NCBI RefSeq assembly: GCF_000247695.1
Contig: NW_004624805.1
Location: 5,316,397-5,380,396 of the forward strand
DNA from: Heterocephalus glaber
Lineage: Eukaryota > Chordata > Mammalia > Rodentia > Bathyergidae
Direction of reading: 5' to 3'
DNA: 64,000 bases
Positions 50,845 through 62,439 of the stretch are shown piece after piece. Each line of letters starts with the position of its first letter. Position 1 is the first letter of the stretch. A model generated the notes under the pieces. That model was not told where the DNA came from. It did no database searches and worked only from the letters and a program-made list of their open reading frames with translations. The position numbers and the translations under genes were made by a program.

Positions 50845-50993
50845 AGCACTGGAGATGGCACCCTGAGCTTTCACACTGATCTCGGCCCAGCCCTTTTTTA
50901 TTTGTGACTCACTAAGTTGCCCAGGCTGTGCGTCAGTGTGCAGTCCTCCTGCCTCGGCCTCTCAGAGTGCTGGGGTTGCAGGTGTGGGCTTGA
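50845..50993 (-). mobile_element. B1-ID dimeric SINE, diverged
   Basis: Minus strand: B1 blocks (ACACCTGCAACCCCAGCACT, GAGGCCGAGGCAGGAGGACT) then GGGCTGGGCCGAGATCAGTG and GGTGCCATCTCCAGTGCTGC of an ID half. Confidence 0.7.
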
Positions 50994-51211
50994 TTTCCCT
51001 GGGTTTCTGAGTGGCCGCTGTCTGAGGTCCGGTCCTGCTTGTTACTGTGTCCAGCATGATGAGTCCAGAGGCAGTGGTTGGAAGTGACCTGCTCTAAAGG
51101 GCAGCTATGGAGCCGTCGAGTGGCCCTGACGTCAGGTGTGGGTTCCTTTGAGGAGGGCTAAGGGAATGCAGCTGTCCGGTTTGCTATTACTTACTGAGCA
51201 CAGGCTGCCTT

Positions 51212-51249
51212 GGAGAACCTTACCTGCCCGGGAGAACCTTACCTGCCCG
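51212..51249 (+). repeat. Perfect 19-bp tandem duplication
   Basis: GGAGAACCTTACCTGCCCG occurs twice in immediate succession (51212-51230 and 51231-51249) with no mismatch. The minus strand therefore carries CAGGTAAGG twice. Confidence 0.95.
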
Positions 51250-51954
51250 GGTGAGCACTGTACAGAGGATGCGCCTCGGGGCAGAGAAGGAGCCGCATGG
51301 GAGATGCAGGTGTGTCTCCGTGGACTCCCTGGGCCGAGCCGATCTCCTCCCCGCACTGTGTGGCAGGCTTCTCTTCTGCCATCAAACCCCGTGCTGCCCC
51401 TTCTCATTGCTTTCCGGACACGTGGTCCTCTCCTTTCTCTGCCCTTGGCCTTTCTTGCAGTCTGATGGCTCTGATTGCGTGGCAGAGGGTCCATATTTCT
51501 CTGCATCTCACCCTGCTGTACTGTGGGTTTTTCTCAAGCAGGGATTGGTCTTATGATGCTTTATGATGTACACCTGCTTTATGAATTCTATAAAAGCTGA
51601 AGGTTCGTGAATATTAGCAACTTTGTCTTTCTCTCCTTTTGTATTCATTCAACGTGCATTTGTTGAATTCCTCCTATGCACTGTGTCCAGCACTTGGTGT
51701 TTGGATATAAATAGGAGTAGAGCATAGTTTCTGCCTTCAGAATGTTCCCAGTGTTGTGAGAGACAGGGCAACAGGTAAATTTGTATGGTAACTGCTATAT
51801 TACTCATCCACTGAAGAATTATTTATTTAATGCCTACCTTCTGTTGGAGGCCCTAAGAATGCATCAGTAGAAGAAGAAAAAACAGAAATTCTCATCTTCA
51901 TTTGAGTGGAAGGGCCATAAACTACTGCGAATGACTAAGTGAATTCATCCATGC

Positions 51955-52300
51955 ATCAGACGGCAAGAAGCACCAGGGAGAAACAAACGGATGCACCTTG
52001 AGACCGTACTGTTAAGTGAAGTAAACCAGACACACGAGCTTAGATATTGATGGTTCCTCTTATCTGAGAAGCCCAAATTGTAAATAAAGAGCAAAATAAA
52101 GGTAGACAACAGACAGTAGGGAGACAGATCTTCTGTGAACGGGAAGAGGACCAAGAGAGGGCGGAGAGGGAAAGGTTTGAGACACGTTGAGGTGTCCGTG
52201 GACCACGCAAGGAATGTCACCGTTGTGTACTGCGAACATGTCTTAATGAAATATTTTTTTAAATTTTAAGAAGCGCTCGGGAGAGAAATAAAGCTGTAAA
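51955..52300 (+). mobile_element. L1 3'-UTR fragment inside L2
   Basis: TTAAGTGAAGTAAACCAGAC, TGATGGTTCCTCTTATCTGA, ACAGACAGTAGGGAGACAGA and TGTACTGCGAACATGTCTTA resemble a sense L1 3' end. Confidence 0.55.
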
Positions 52301-52555
52301 GAGAGCGAGAGGGGGTGTCGGGCTGATGAGGCAGCCCTCACTGTAAGCGGGACAGGTGCAGGTTTGATAGCAGTGAAGGCTCTGGTTGTGCTGTTTTTGG
52401 AGCGAGCACAGCAACAAGACCCTGAGGCAGGAGCATGTGAGCAAAACGGCAGGGAGCAGCTCAAGCAGAGGAGCGGGTGAGGAGCCAAGGACAGGACCGG
52501 ATGGAGAAGTACTGAACAGAGGGGTGCTGGCCAGGATTTAGTAATCACTGTAAAG

Positions 52556-52725
52556 CTGAGCATGGCGATGCGGGCCTATAAAACTCCTCTGGGAGGCTGA
52601 GACAGGATTATAAATTTGGGCCCAGCCCGTGCAACTTAACAAGACCCTGTCTCAAAATAAAAGAGGGCTAGGGATTTAGCTCTGTGAAGGCTTTGGGTTC
52701 GATCCCCAGAACCACAACAAAAGGG
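52556..52725 (+). mobile_element. B1-ID dimeric SINE inside L2
   Basis: GAGCATGGCGATGCGGGCCT, CTGGGAGGCTGAGACAGG, ACAAGACCCTGTCTCAAAAT AAAAGAG, then GGGCTAGGGATTTAGCTCTG and GGGTTCGATCCCCAGAACC. The ID half is shortened but keeps a perfect B box. Confidence 0.88.
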
Positions 52726-55339
52726 AGGGAGAGAGGGGATCACTGTAGAGATCTGAGCTTTACTTGGGGTGATACAGCCGGTGGGGGCCTCTCAGTTCAG
52801 GGCAGACCAGATCTGATTTCTAACAGGCCCCCCTGTGATGCACACTGAGGTAGCGTAGATGGCAGGGAGGAAAGGCCAGGATGGAGAAGGGAGACCAGTT
52901 AGAGGTGCCGGCGTCAGTCAGAGAAATAGCACGGTCCTGCTCGCTGCCAAGGGAAGTGGCGAGAAGCTGAGACTCCAAATCTGTTCCAAAGGTGATGGCA
53001 TCAAGATTCTCTGAGGAACTGAAAGTAGGGTTGGGGAGACAGAAGTCAAGGGTATTTCCCAGGTTGATGGACCACAGCCTCGGGAGGGAACCGTTGCCTT
53101 TCTCCGAGGAGGAAGAGCCTGAGTAGAGCGGGAGACAGAAGCTTGCAAGGAGGGAGTCTGGTTTTGACTTTGTAAAGTTTGCTGGCTCAGGACATTCTGG
53201 TCACGGCATTTTTGTCAACACACCAATGTATTACCTTGATTTTATGTTTGTTTCTGGGTAATAGATCTTGTTGACTCCCTGCACAGCCTACAGCACCGTA
53301 ACTCAGGACTGATGGAAGTTTATCCAGCAGACGTATTTTCTGTGTAAGCCCACAGCGCAGCCTCTGCTGCCTAGGCGTGTCCAGCACCCTGCTTTGGAGG
53401 CTGCCGTCTGCTCCTGACCTGACGTACTGTCTTCAGATTTAGAAGTAAATGTGTGACTGTAGAATGAGAAAAACCGCCCTTCCCCCTTGGCAATCCACAG
53501 CCCTACAGCTGTAGTTGGAAGTATTGCTTTCGACGTGTGATCCATTGCTTATCCTTATGATTTTCTAAATGACTAGCCAAATAGTTAATAGTTAATTAGT
53601 TCATTAGTTAATTTGGCCAGCATCAAGTTATTACTTTGATTTTTTTCAAGGTTTGTGCACTGTTTTTGACAGTTTCATCTTCTAAGTCTTCGATTTAAAT
53701 GAGCTGTCTAATAATGAGGAAACAATGAACAGGGGGTGTTTTCTCCAAGTATCCCCCTATCAAGTATTCTTCTGTCTTAGGAGAAGAAAACAGGAATCGA
53801 ACCGCTTTGAACTTCGTACACAGTGGCTGCCCAGATTTTTCCCTTCCTAGGATCCATGCCCTCTGGAGACAGTGGCACTGCACTTGTAGTGCTGCACAGC
53901 TCTCCAGCCACGCCATTGAGCCTGAACTGCAAGCAGCTTAGAGTGCTTCGTGCTCTGGCAACACCCACAGGTTCCCTGGTAGGATGAGGCAGGTGGTGAT
54001 CGGACATATGGTAACATGTTTCCTATGTGACACAGCTGGTGCCTTTCAGAAGCAACTTTACTTAAAGTACAGAGAGGAGGGGAATCATTGGTGACTGGAG
54101 TGGCCAGGGTGACACTCATGGAAGAAGTAGGATGTGAAGGAGAAGCAGAGCTCAGACAAAGGAAAGGAGAGTTACAGAAGCAGCACGCGGGGGAGCCCAG
54201 GCCCCGAGTCACGATCTGCGACTTGTAGCATGTGGCAGAAACGAGCAGGTGCATTGGCTCTGAGAGGAGACTGGTGTGAACAAATACTTACTAATAACTG
54301 AGGAGGAGAGAGAGGCCCGTCCGATGGAAATTAAGTCCTCAGGGTCACATAGTGGCTTCCAGGATGACATTGACTTGGATTTGGAGTCCATTTAATTGAG
54401 CCAGTCAACACATTCCCCTTGTTTTCACCAGTAAGAGGCAAAAGTCAGAGCTAAGAAATGCAGTAAATTGCTTAGCTGCCTGCTCGACTGCATTAATTAA
54501 AATATCTAAATGGGTTCTCTTGAATCTCTCAACATCAGTCATAAGGGACAGAAAGCATCCATTTCAAGCATGTAATTGATAGAAGACCAGAGGTGACAAA
54601 TATACTCCTATTTGGTCCAGAACCGCTTGTTAGTTTTTTTCTTAATGTTGCTGTTTGCACGCTGATGTATGTGATTGCTCAGAGTCTGTGACCAGAATCA
54701 GTCCTCCTGGTTTCAGAAAGGAAATTAAACCATTGCGAAAAAACTTCAAACCTTTGTCTACTGGTCAATTGGCAAAATGTCCCCCAAATGAGGGCACGTT
54801 GTTCTCTTCCTCCCAGCGTGATTTCAGGGATTCTGAACTTCACTTTAGATAGGGAGAGGGAGCTGGTGGTGGAGGCTTTAATTGCTTTGTGATGTTTTTC
54901 AGCAAAGGGAGAGATGGGTTTTCACTGAACCTTGCTGAGTGACGATTCATCTCCAGGCTTATTTCTTCTGGAGCAGCTGTAGTGCAGCTATTTCATGACG
55001 GGCATACTTGGAAACAGGAAGAAGCAGTGACATCGGGTCCACTGTTCTGTTCCTCAGCAGAACTGCCTCTCAGTTCTTTAGCTGGTGGTCAGTGTTAGGT
55101 GACCGGAGCCTACACAGCCGTGGCAGCCGCCTTTGGTCTAGCTCTGCTTAGCCTGCCTGAAACGCCGTAAATGGTTCCTCTTGCTCTTCTCTCAGTGCAG
55201 ATGGAGAGCAGCTGGTTAATATTCTCAGAATGCTTTCCCCTGGTTAGAGGAATGCCCGCAATTCAGGGATCACTGGATTTTTAGAACTTGAGGTAAGACT
55301 TGAGGTTAGGATGGGATCTTGGAAACCAGAGGTTCCACC

Positions 55340-55435
55340 CGGCTCACCGTTGGGATGAGGAGCTCTGTGCTCAAGGTGACCTAGTTGTAGGTGGCAACAG
55401 TCACAGCAGGGACCTGAATGCGAGGGCCCTGAACA
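55340..55435 (-). mobile_element. MIR-like fragment
   Basis: GCTCAAGGTGACCTAGTTGT AGGTGGCAAC and GCAGGGACCTGAATGCGAG give the antisense MIR 5' part. Confidence 0.5.
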
Positions 55436-55479
55436 CCACCGTTGGTTCTGGACGAGAGGGGTCTAATCCCGTCACTTAA

Positions 55480-55590
55480 ACTTGGGCTCTCATTTTCTTG
55501 TCCGTGAGATAAACTTGCTGAACTAAGTGCCATTATGATTTTTCCTAGCTCTAACATCTGTTTCTATAGATATTTGATCTCACATTCTTT
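55480..55590 (+). mobile_element. L2-type terminal fragment
   Basis: CTCTCATTTTCTTGTCCGTG AGATAAA, CTGAACTAAGTGCC and TCCTAGCTCTAACATCTGTT match the extreme L2 3' end. Confidence 0.5.
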
Positions 55591-56227
55591 AAGTATATAA
55601 ATTATCCGTGTGACTAAAAGGAAAAATTCTCTCTCCACTCAGAACAGAAAAGAAGAAATGGGATTAAGTGGATGGACATTGCCCATTTCGGTCCTCTTCA
55701 GCAGCCTGAATAATCTCAGTTCTTTTCATCTTTTCTCATATCTCCTCTGCTCCCAAACCTTTAGTCTTCCCTCTTCAGTGTGGTAGTATTCCCTGCAGAG
55801 CTTGGTTTTTATTTGTTTCTCCGTTAAGTATCATATTTTAGAGCCTTGCTGTGAGCCTTACATCACTGTTCCCATCCTCCCAGACTGTTCGCGTTGAACA
55901 GGATTTCATGTAACTGGTGAATTGCTGTACGGGGCAGACATGTAGGTGGAAAAGCCAGAGAGGAATTTTCTTTCTCTTTCTTTTTCAGTGAGCCACTCAG
56001 GGGCAGCTCACGGTATTTCACAACCGTGCTGCAACCAGAACCCCCTTCATAGAGGAGAAAGCCCCTGCTTGGGAGACGCGCGGAGTCCGCTCCTTTTATT
56101 AGCTTTGACATAGGAAACCTGGATGGAGACGGAAACCTCATTAGCATTCGGGCAAAGCAAACCCAGCCATGCCTTTGAGGAACCCCCACCCAATATGTCC
56201 AGCCTCACTAAATCACGCTTTGGGGAG

Positions 56228-56291
56228 CTGCTGGGGTTGGAACCCCAGGCCTCACATGTGCCAGGCAAGCCCTAGGTTATGCCCCAAGCCC
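56228..56291 (-). mobile_element. ID SINE remnant
   Basis: Minus strand: GGGCTTGGGGCATAACCTAG, GGCTTGCCTGGCACATGTGA, GGCCTGGGGTTCCAACCCC. Confidence 0.7.
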
Positions 56292-56317
56292 TGAATCCTC
56301 CTCACCTCTCCCAATCA

Positions 56318-56420
56318 CTTTCTTTCTTTTTTCTTTTTTCTTTTCGGTACCTGGGATCGAACTCGGGTCCTTCCGCTTACGAGGCAGGCACCAGAACCAC
56401 TGAGCTAAATCCCCGGCCCC
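56318..56420 (-). mobile_element. ID SINE, near-intact
   Basis: Minus strand: GGGGCCGGGGATTTAGCTCA, GTGGTTCTGGTGCCTGCCTC, GGACCCGAGTTCGATCCCAG, GTACC and an A-rich tail. Both pol III boxes are intact. CCCAATCA flanks it at about 56310 and 56420 as a short target duplication. Confidence 0.9.
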
Positions 56421-58069
56421 CCAATCAGTCTTAACCACGTATTCTTAAAGCATTTTTCATCCTTCTGGAAATTCTTAATGACTCTTCTCTAAATACTTGA
56501 TGCTGGAATAAAGTTTACAGTTTCTGAACTGGTACCATTTTGTCATGGTAGAAAAGAAAGAGCAGCATTTTATAGCTTAGTCAATTTTTTTTTCTTCATA
56601 GAAATTAAGACCCAAAACATTGAAATGACTGTGGCAGCCTTCTTAATTTTGAAGTGTTGCTTCTTGTCAGATTTCAAAGGAAAGGATGACTGAAGTGCTT
56701 TGCAGCTGGCCCTCCTGTCAGGATTGCAAACTGGATAGGCTGGGAGGCCAAACACTTGGGACAACCCACAGGGATCGTGTAGCAGGTATTATTTGCCACA
56801 CTGCCCTGAAATGCCTTACTCAGACTTGGCTTCTTCCATCCCACCGAATTCCAAGTCTTTCCCACCCTCCCATTTTCCACTCCCCTCCCATTCCTTAGCC
56901 CAGCTCCTCAGCCACAGCGGCTCTTGGCTTTGGTAGTGTTTGAACGGAAATCCCAGCTCAGAGTAGAATGTAATTATAAACCAAGATGGTGCTCTGATGG
57001 GGACTTTTCACGCCTGTGGTAAAACTCAAGAGGCTATCGGGAAAATCAGAGTGAGCTGCTCTTTAGTAATATATTTTTAGTAAATTACCACTCTGAGTGA
57101 AGAATAAGAAAGAGCTAAGGAATCTATACCAACAGGAAGAGGTCTCCTCCTGAGACTTGGGTGGAAGCCACACCACGGACAAGGAATGACTGGGCTCCAG
57201 CTGTATTTTCCTTGCCCACAGTCCAGACTGCAATACTCCGTTCCTAAGGTGTTCTCAGGAAAGCCCCTTGTGATGTGATTCTTTTTGTTTTTTAATAGCC
57301 CTGCTGCTGGTAATTCTCCTGCCAGCAAACACACTTGCTAGGCACATTTCAACTTCATGTTTTTGCTGCAGTAGAATTCTTGCCAAGACCAAATTCTCCC
57401 GTGAAATATACATGGGAGGTTTGAACAGCATGAAAGCTGAGTCTTGTTCTCCTTGATCCCTAGATCTTAGGTACTATCTCGGCTCAGGCCACTGTCCCCT
57501 CTCCCACAGTTTAAATCTCACCACTTCTTTGACGTGCAGGGTCACTACGTCTTTGGAACTCTCCTGCGGTTGGCGTAGGTTGTTTTCACTCATCCACCCG
57601 TGAGGGAGTGTGTTTCTTCTCACCTCTTCCTGAAGGCCCGGGAGACCATCTGTGATCCAGCTGTTTAGCTCTGACCCCACGTATCTTGGGGGGGGGATCA
57701 AATGCAGCGCTGACACTGAGCTCAAATCCTGAGCCACAAAGGGGTCACAGCAGAGCATAATGGCAAGCGCCCCTGTGGACAGCAGCTTGATGCGTGGATG
57801 GGTCCTGAGTCCTCTTGAGAGGGACCAGCCGGAGCCCAACCTATAATTCAGTCCTCTGACTCGGTTCTTAAATTGACATCCTGTCTGTTTTGGCCTCACG
57901 TCTTTCTTGGAAAGGCAGCTACAGATGATGCCTAGTTACTTTGTGGCTTATGGCTGAGCTCAACACCCAGGAGAAGAGGAGGAGCGCCTTGCTCCTATGG
58001 GCGGGAGCCAGGGTCAGCTTATTTCCCCCTCAAACCAGTGGGGCCCACCCAAAGAGGGCCCTTCAGTAC

Positions 58070-58465
58070 TGTTGGTTACACGACTGATGCTGTGGATGAG
58101 GTACAGTAGTCTCATGTGTTCAGAGGTGAGGCTTTGTGAAGGTGGTTGGATTATGAAACGCTAATGTTATCAGTGGATTAACCCTTTGTTGAAGGAATTG
58201 GATCGTGGAGGCATAACGTTAGTTATAGCAAGTCCCTAGCCCCTTCCTCTTGGGCCCTTTCTATCTCTCTCTGCTTTTTTGCTACCATGAGTTAATTAAG
58301 CAGCTTTCCTCTACCACGAGCTTCTGTCTCATCATAGGCCTCAGTCAGTGGAACCAGCAGACCATGGACTGAAACTTCTGAAATCATAAGCCAAAATAAA
58401 TTCTTTCCTCCTTTAAATTGAAAATTTTTGGTATTTGTCACAGCAATAAAAAGCCGACTAACACA
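58070..58465 (+). mobile_element. MaLR-type solo LTR, sense
   Basis: It begins TGTTGGTTACACGACTGATG and runs through TTCAGAGGTGAGGC, GGATTATGAAACG, ATCAGTGGATTAACCC, AGACCATGGACTGAAACTTC TG, AAGCCAAAATAAATTCTTTC CTCC and TATTTGTCACAGCAATAAAA, to GACTAACACA. This is the full order of a rodent MaLR LTR. Confidence 0.8.
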
Positions 58466-59065
58466 CTGAATAAAGGGAGAAATGCTGTCCAGATCCTGTT
58501 GGCTCTGGACTGTCAACTTTTATCTTCCAGCATTGATAGGGCTGTTATTTCCTGGTTGTGTTACCATCCTTTACCCACAGAGCTGGTCATCTTTGAAGTA
58601 CTGAGAAGGGTGGAACAGACAGCTACAGAGAAGAACAAATCACCTCGAATATGACTTAGCAATGGGGGGAGGTCTTCCCAGTTCCCTCACCCTCCCAGCA
58701 GAAACTGCTCTTCAGCATGTCCTGGAGCAGTCAGGAAAATACAAAGTTCTCCTTCTGCTTTATGAGTGCAGGAAGATTGATTACAGTGCCCCACCCACTC
58801 AGGACTGCTGCCCTCTTGGTTCTGTTTCACTTGGTTAAGGCTTTTTCTTCCCTTCCCTTCAGTAAAGAAAAGCAGCAATGAAGTTGTTTTAAAAAACAAG
58901 ATGAAAGGTTCCTGAAATTCCTTTTCCCTTCCCAAAGTCTCTGGAGTGCTTCCCTTTACCAGGAGTACTAGCTCTAAATCAGTATAACGTGTCTTGGTTT
59001 GTAGAAGACTTTGCCCACCAAGTGGAATTTTCCATACAAGGGTTGGTAGTGAGTGTCAGGGTAGT

Positions 59066-59087
59066 AGAGCTAAATCCCCGGTCCCCA
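59066..59087 (-). mobile_element. 5'-end scrap of an ID SINE
   Basis: GAGCTAAATCCCCGGTCCCC is the reverse complement of an ID head (GGGGACCGGGGATTTAGCTC) with no body. It could be a chance match. Confidence 0.4.
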
Positions 59088-61207
59088 GTTACTCTGGATT
59101 CTAAGCCTGCTATTCTGTGAAGAGCCTGAGTTAAGCCTGGGCACCTAGGAGGACCACTTCTGTCCTCGGAGATCTAGGATGGCCGAGACCGCATGGTTCA
59201 TACAGAAGTGAAGTTTAATTTGGTGTAAACTAAGAAAGAGTCCAACAGGAAAAGCAGGGAAAGCTGAATCAAGAGCACCCAAGACCTGCACAGGGAGGAG
59301 GCTCTGAACCATCGGGTAGCAGAGTATCTCTCTACTGTTGGCCTTGAACCTCATAGTTCTGAAATCCTTTTGAGAAAGGGCTTTACGAGAAGAGTCGTCT
59401 GAGTAACGAAGACGTCCACATGCAGAGAATCAGGACCAGTTCTGTCTTTTATCCTCCAAATTCCTGTCAGACATCATTTGTTCATGGAAAGGTATTTAGT
59501 GATTGATCTCGATTTTAAGGCACTTCCCAAAAAGCAGTTCTTGGCATTCCAAAAATCTACTTGTCGCTCTTTCTCTTGTTCTTTTTTAAAATCTTTCCTA
59601 TAAGTACTCATTAAAAATATTTGTGGCAACTAAGTTTATTGGATTCTGTGTTGCATGGAATTTGGAAAACGTTTTCCCGGGTCAGAAGGTTGGGGCTGCT
59701 GTCTGTCTTGCGTATTCCCTTTCAGGACTTGCAAGCAGGTGGTTCTCTTTACAGCTGCCACCAGCTCCCAGGACTCGGCCCTGTCACCCACATAGGGAGA
59801 ATGTGTTCGTCTCCTCTGGAGTGGAGTCCCTCTGTCACAGCTGTACGGGGAGAAGGGTCCTTTCCTGCCTTGTTGGTGGCCTCTCCAACAAGCCAGGGGC
59901 ACTTTAATGACTCCTTGTTTGTCGAGAGCTCCAGTTAAGTTACTTCGATGGAAAGCCTCCCTCTTTTAGAAGGCACAGGAGTGGGAAGAAATCATAGGCA
60001 GGCCTCACACCACACAGATTCTGCTGCAAATGGAAGAGAACGTTGATTCTCCCCGATGGGGAAGCCCTTCGGCATCTCCAGGCAGTGCTGCTGGAGACGT
60101 GGAACTACGGTGTGTGGCCCAGAGAACCTAAGCATTTCCCGGGCCCCAGGGATCGTCTTCTGCCTGGAAACTCACTTGTCTCTTGGAAGTTTGTAAATTG
60201 GACGCTTGTGATTTTTCAGAATTGCAGCAGAATTCTTGCTAAGTGGAGTGAGACTAATAATACAACACTGAGGAGTTTGGCTGGTTTTCAGCATAAAAAC
60301 TGGCCTCCAAGAAGATCAGAGTAAGGAGTGGACTCCCCCACTTCTACACTGTAGCAGAAAGGGTTCCAGAAAATGGGAGGGGGCCCCAGAGGGCCCCAGC
60401 GGAGTGGAATGGACTGAGGACACAACAGAGCCAACTGCAGATCACTAGAGCAGAGCAGAAGAAAAGCCATCCCTGGGGCTTTGATCACCGAGTCAGATTG
60501 CCAGAGGGTTTTATTGTCTGCAAATGTATTTATTTTTGAAGAATTTCTTCAAGGTGAACAGAAGCTATGGACAGTGACTGAAGCAGGCTTTTTCAAACAG
60601 TGTTCCAAAGGACCCTTGGTTTCAGTAATCACATCACAAGTGAAATTAGAATTTAGTCTGTGTGCGTATGAGCCGTGATACAGTTTTTCGATTAAAGTGG
60701 TTGGGACGGTTACTTCCAAAGCATTTTGTGCTGTCAGTTACCATTACATTATACATCTATCATCACCCTCTTCGTTGGTTTCCAAGTGCAATTAAGAACC
60801 TCATCAGAAAGCAAATGCTTTGCCCACTTCCCGTTGATTAAAAAATACTTGTATTTTGTTGTTGATAGAACCCAAGTAGACATAGCACCAAAGAGTTTGG
60901 CACAAATTACCTCTAAGTTTTCACCCACAATCTTGCTATCCTGATACTGACTCAGTAATTTAGAACTTTTCCCCTAACATCCATGCTACCAACTCAAACT
61001 AGGAATCTTTTTTTCAACCGTAGATATGGTGTTACAGACGTTACCATTTAAACAGAATCTCACAATTTAAAAATTACTTGAGTGTAGTTAGTCTGTGGCT
61101 TCAAGAATCTGAACATCTTAAGCACTCCACTGCCTAGTTAGAAAACACACAAATAAGATGGGTCCTATCTCTCTCCTAGATTTTTGAATAACAATTGTTG
61201 TGATTAT

Positions 61208-61271
61208 TTTGGTGCCGGAGATTGAACCCAGGACCCTGTGTGTGCTAAGTGTGCCCTCTGCCACCAGCCCT
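61208..61271 (-). mobile_element. ID SINE remnant close to exon acceptor
   Basis: Minus strand: AGGGCTGGTGGCAGAGGGCA, CACTTAGCACACACAGGGTC, CTGGGTTCAATCTCCGGCAC. It ends about 107 bases before the APE-exon acceptor. Confidence 0.75.
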
Positions 61272-61289
61272 CTGGCCAGTTTGATTTGA

Positions 61290-61454
<165 letters not shown>

Positions 61455-61487
61455 TAAGTATTGCTTGCTGCTTGGCTTCTCCGCACT

Positions 61488-62265
61488 CCCCCCTTTTATT
61501 GTGGCAAAATATACATAACACAAAATTTATGATTTCAGCTGCTTTAAGGGTCCCATTCAGTGGCATTAAGTGTATGCCTGGTGATGCACCGTTGTTACCA
61601 CTAGTCGTTTCTGAGACCTTCTTTTCATTTCAAACTGAAATTTTGTACCTATAAACAAGAATCCCCTCCTCTCTGTGCTCCTGCTCTCCTCCATCTGCTT
61701 TGTGTCTTGATTCTGACTACCCTGGGCACCTCACATAAGCGGGATCGCACAGTAGCTTTCTTCCTGTGACTGTCTTACTTCACTTAGCATCATGCCCTCA
61801 GAGATATCTGTGTCAGAATCGCCTCCCTTTCTAGGCGAATCTGTATTTCACTGCATGTATGAACCGCACTTGCTTTATCCCTTCATCTCTCCCTGGGCAT
61901 TTGCACTGCTTCCACCTTGTGGCAGTTAGCTTCACAATTATTGTGAATAATGCTTTTGTGAACATAAATGTGCAAGTGTCTGTTGGAACCTCTGCTTTCG
62001 GCTCGTTGAGTTATATAAATCTAGAAGCAGCATTGCTGGGTCATATGATAATTCTGTGCTTAACTTTTGAGGAACTGCACAGTTTCTATAACAACAGCTT
62101 AAATTCACATTCCTAGTAGTAATGCACATGCTTCCAGTTTGTCTACATACATGCCAAAACTTATATTTTCCAATTTTTGATAATATCCATCCTGGTGGGT
62201 GGGAATTGATACCTCATTTTGATTTTGGTTTGCATTTCCCTAATATCTGTTTTTGTCTCATCTCA
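61488..62265 (-). mobile_element. Old L1 3' end, antisense, abutting exon
   Basis: TGTGGCAAAATATACATAAC, CCCATTCAGTGGCATTAAGT, CTTACTTCACTTAGCATCAT, TTTATCCCTTCATCTCTCCC, AAGCAGCATTGCTGGGTCAT ATG and TTTGAGGAACTGCACAG are antisense L1M marks. The fragment starts about 35 bases after the splice donor. Confidence 0.8.
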
Positions 62266-62356
62266 GCTTTGGGAGGAAGATAAACCATATGAAAACACTA
62301 GGACATTTCTAAAATAAATCACAATTAGGAAGAATGTAATGAAAATCAAAATTTAG

Positions 62357-62439
62357 GGACAGGGATTTAGCTCAGTGGTTTCACTGCCTGCTGTGCAAGT
62401 GCAAGGACCCGAGTTCGATCCCCGGTACCAAGAAAAAAA
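62357..62439 (+). mobile_element. Young ID SINE, perfect 16-bp target duplication
   Basis: ACAGGGATTTAGCTCAGTGG, TTTCACTGCCTGCTGTGCAA, GACCCGAGTTCGATCCCCGG TACC and an A-rich tail. GAAAATCAAAATTTAG occurs exactly at 62341-62356 and 62440-62455. The A box (TAGCTCAGTGG) and B box (GAGTTCGATCC) are both intact, so it is a late insertion. Confidence 0.95.

Larger units (their letters stand above)
51640..53200 (+). mobile_element. LINE L2 3' block, interrupted
   Basis: L2 blocks appear in order around two insertions: AACGTGCATTTGTTGAATTC and CTGTGTCCAGCACTTGG near 51650, CAAGACCCTGAGGCAGGAGC near 52417, then GGGAGACCAGTTAGAGG and GGGTATTTCCCAGGTTGATG near 52890-53070. It is interrupted by an L1 3' end and a B1-ID dimer. 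Borders are approximate. Confidence 0.65.

Noticed and set aside
62357..62439. tRNA-like sequence with A and B boxes
   Set aside because: The order, A tail and target duplication show an ID SINE. The same applies to the other tRNA-like hits, so no true tRNA gene was called.
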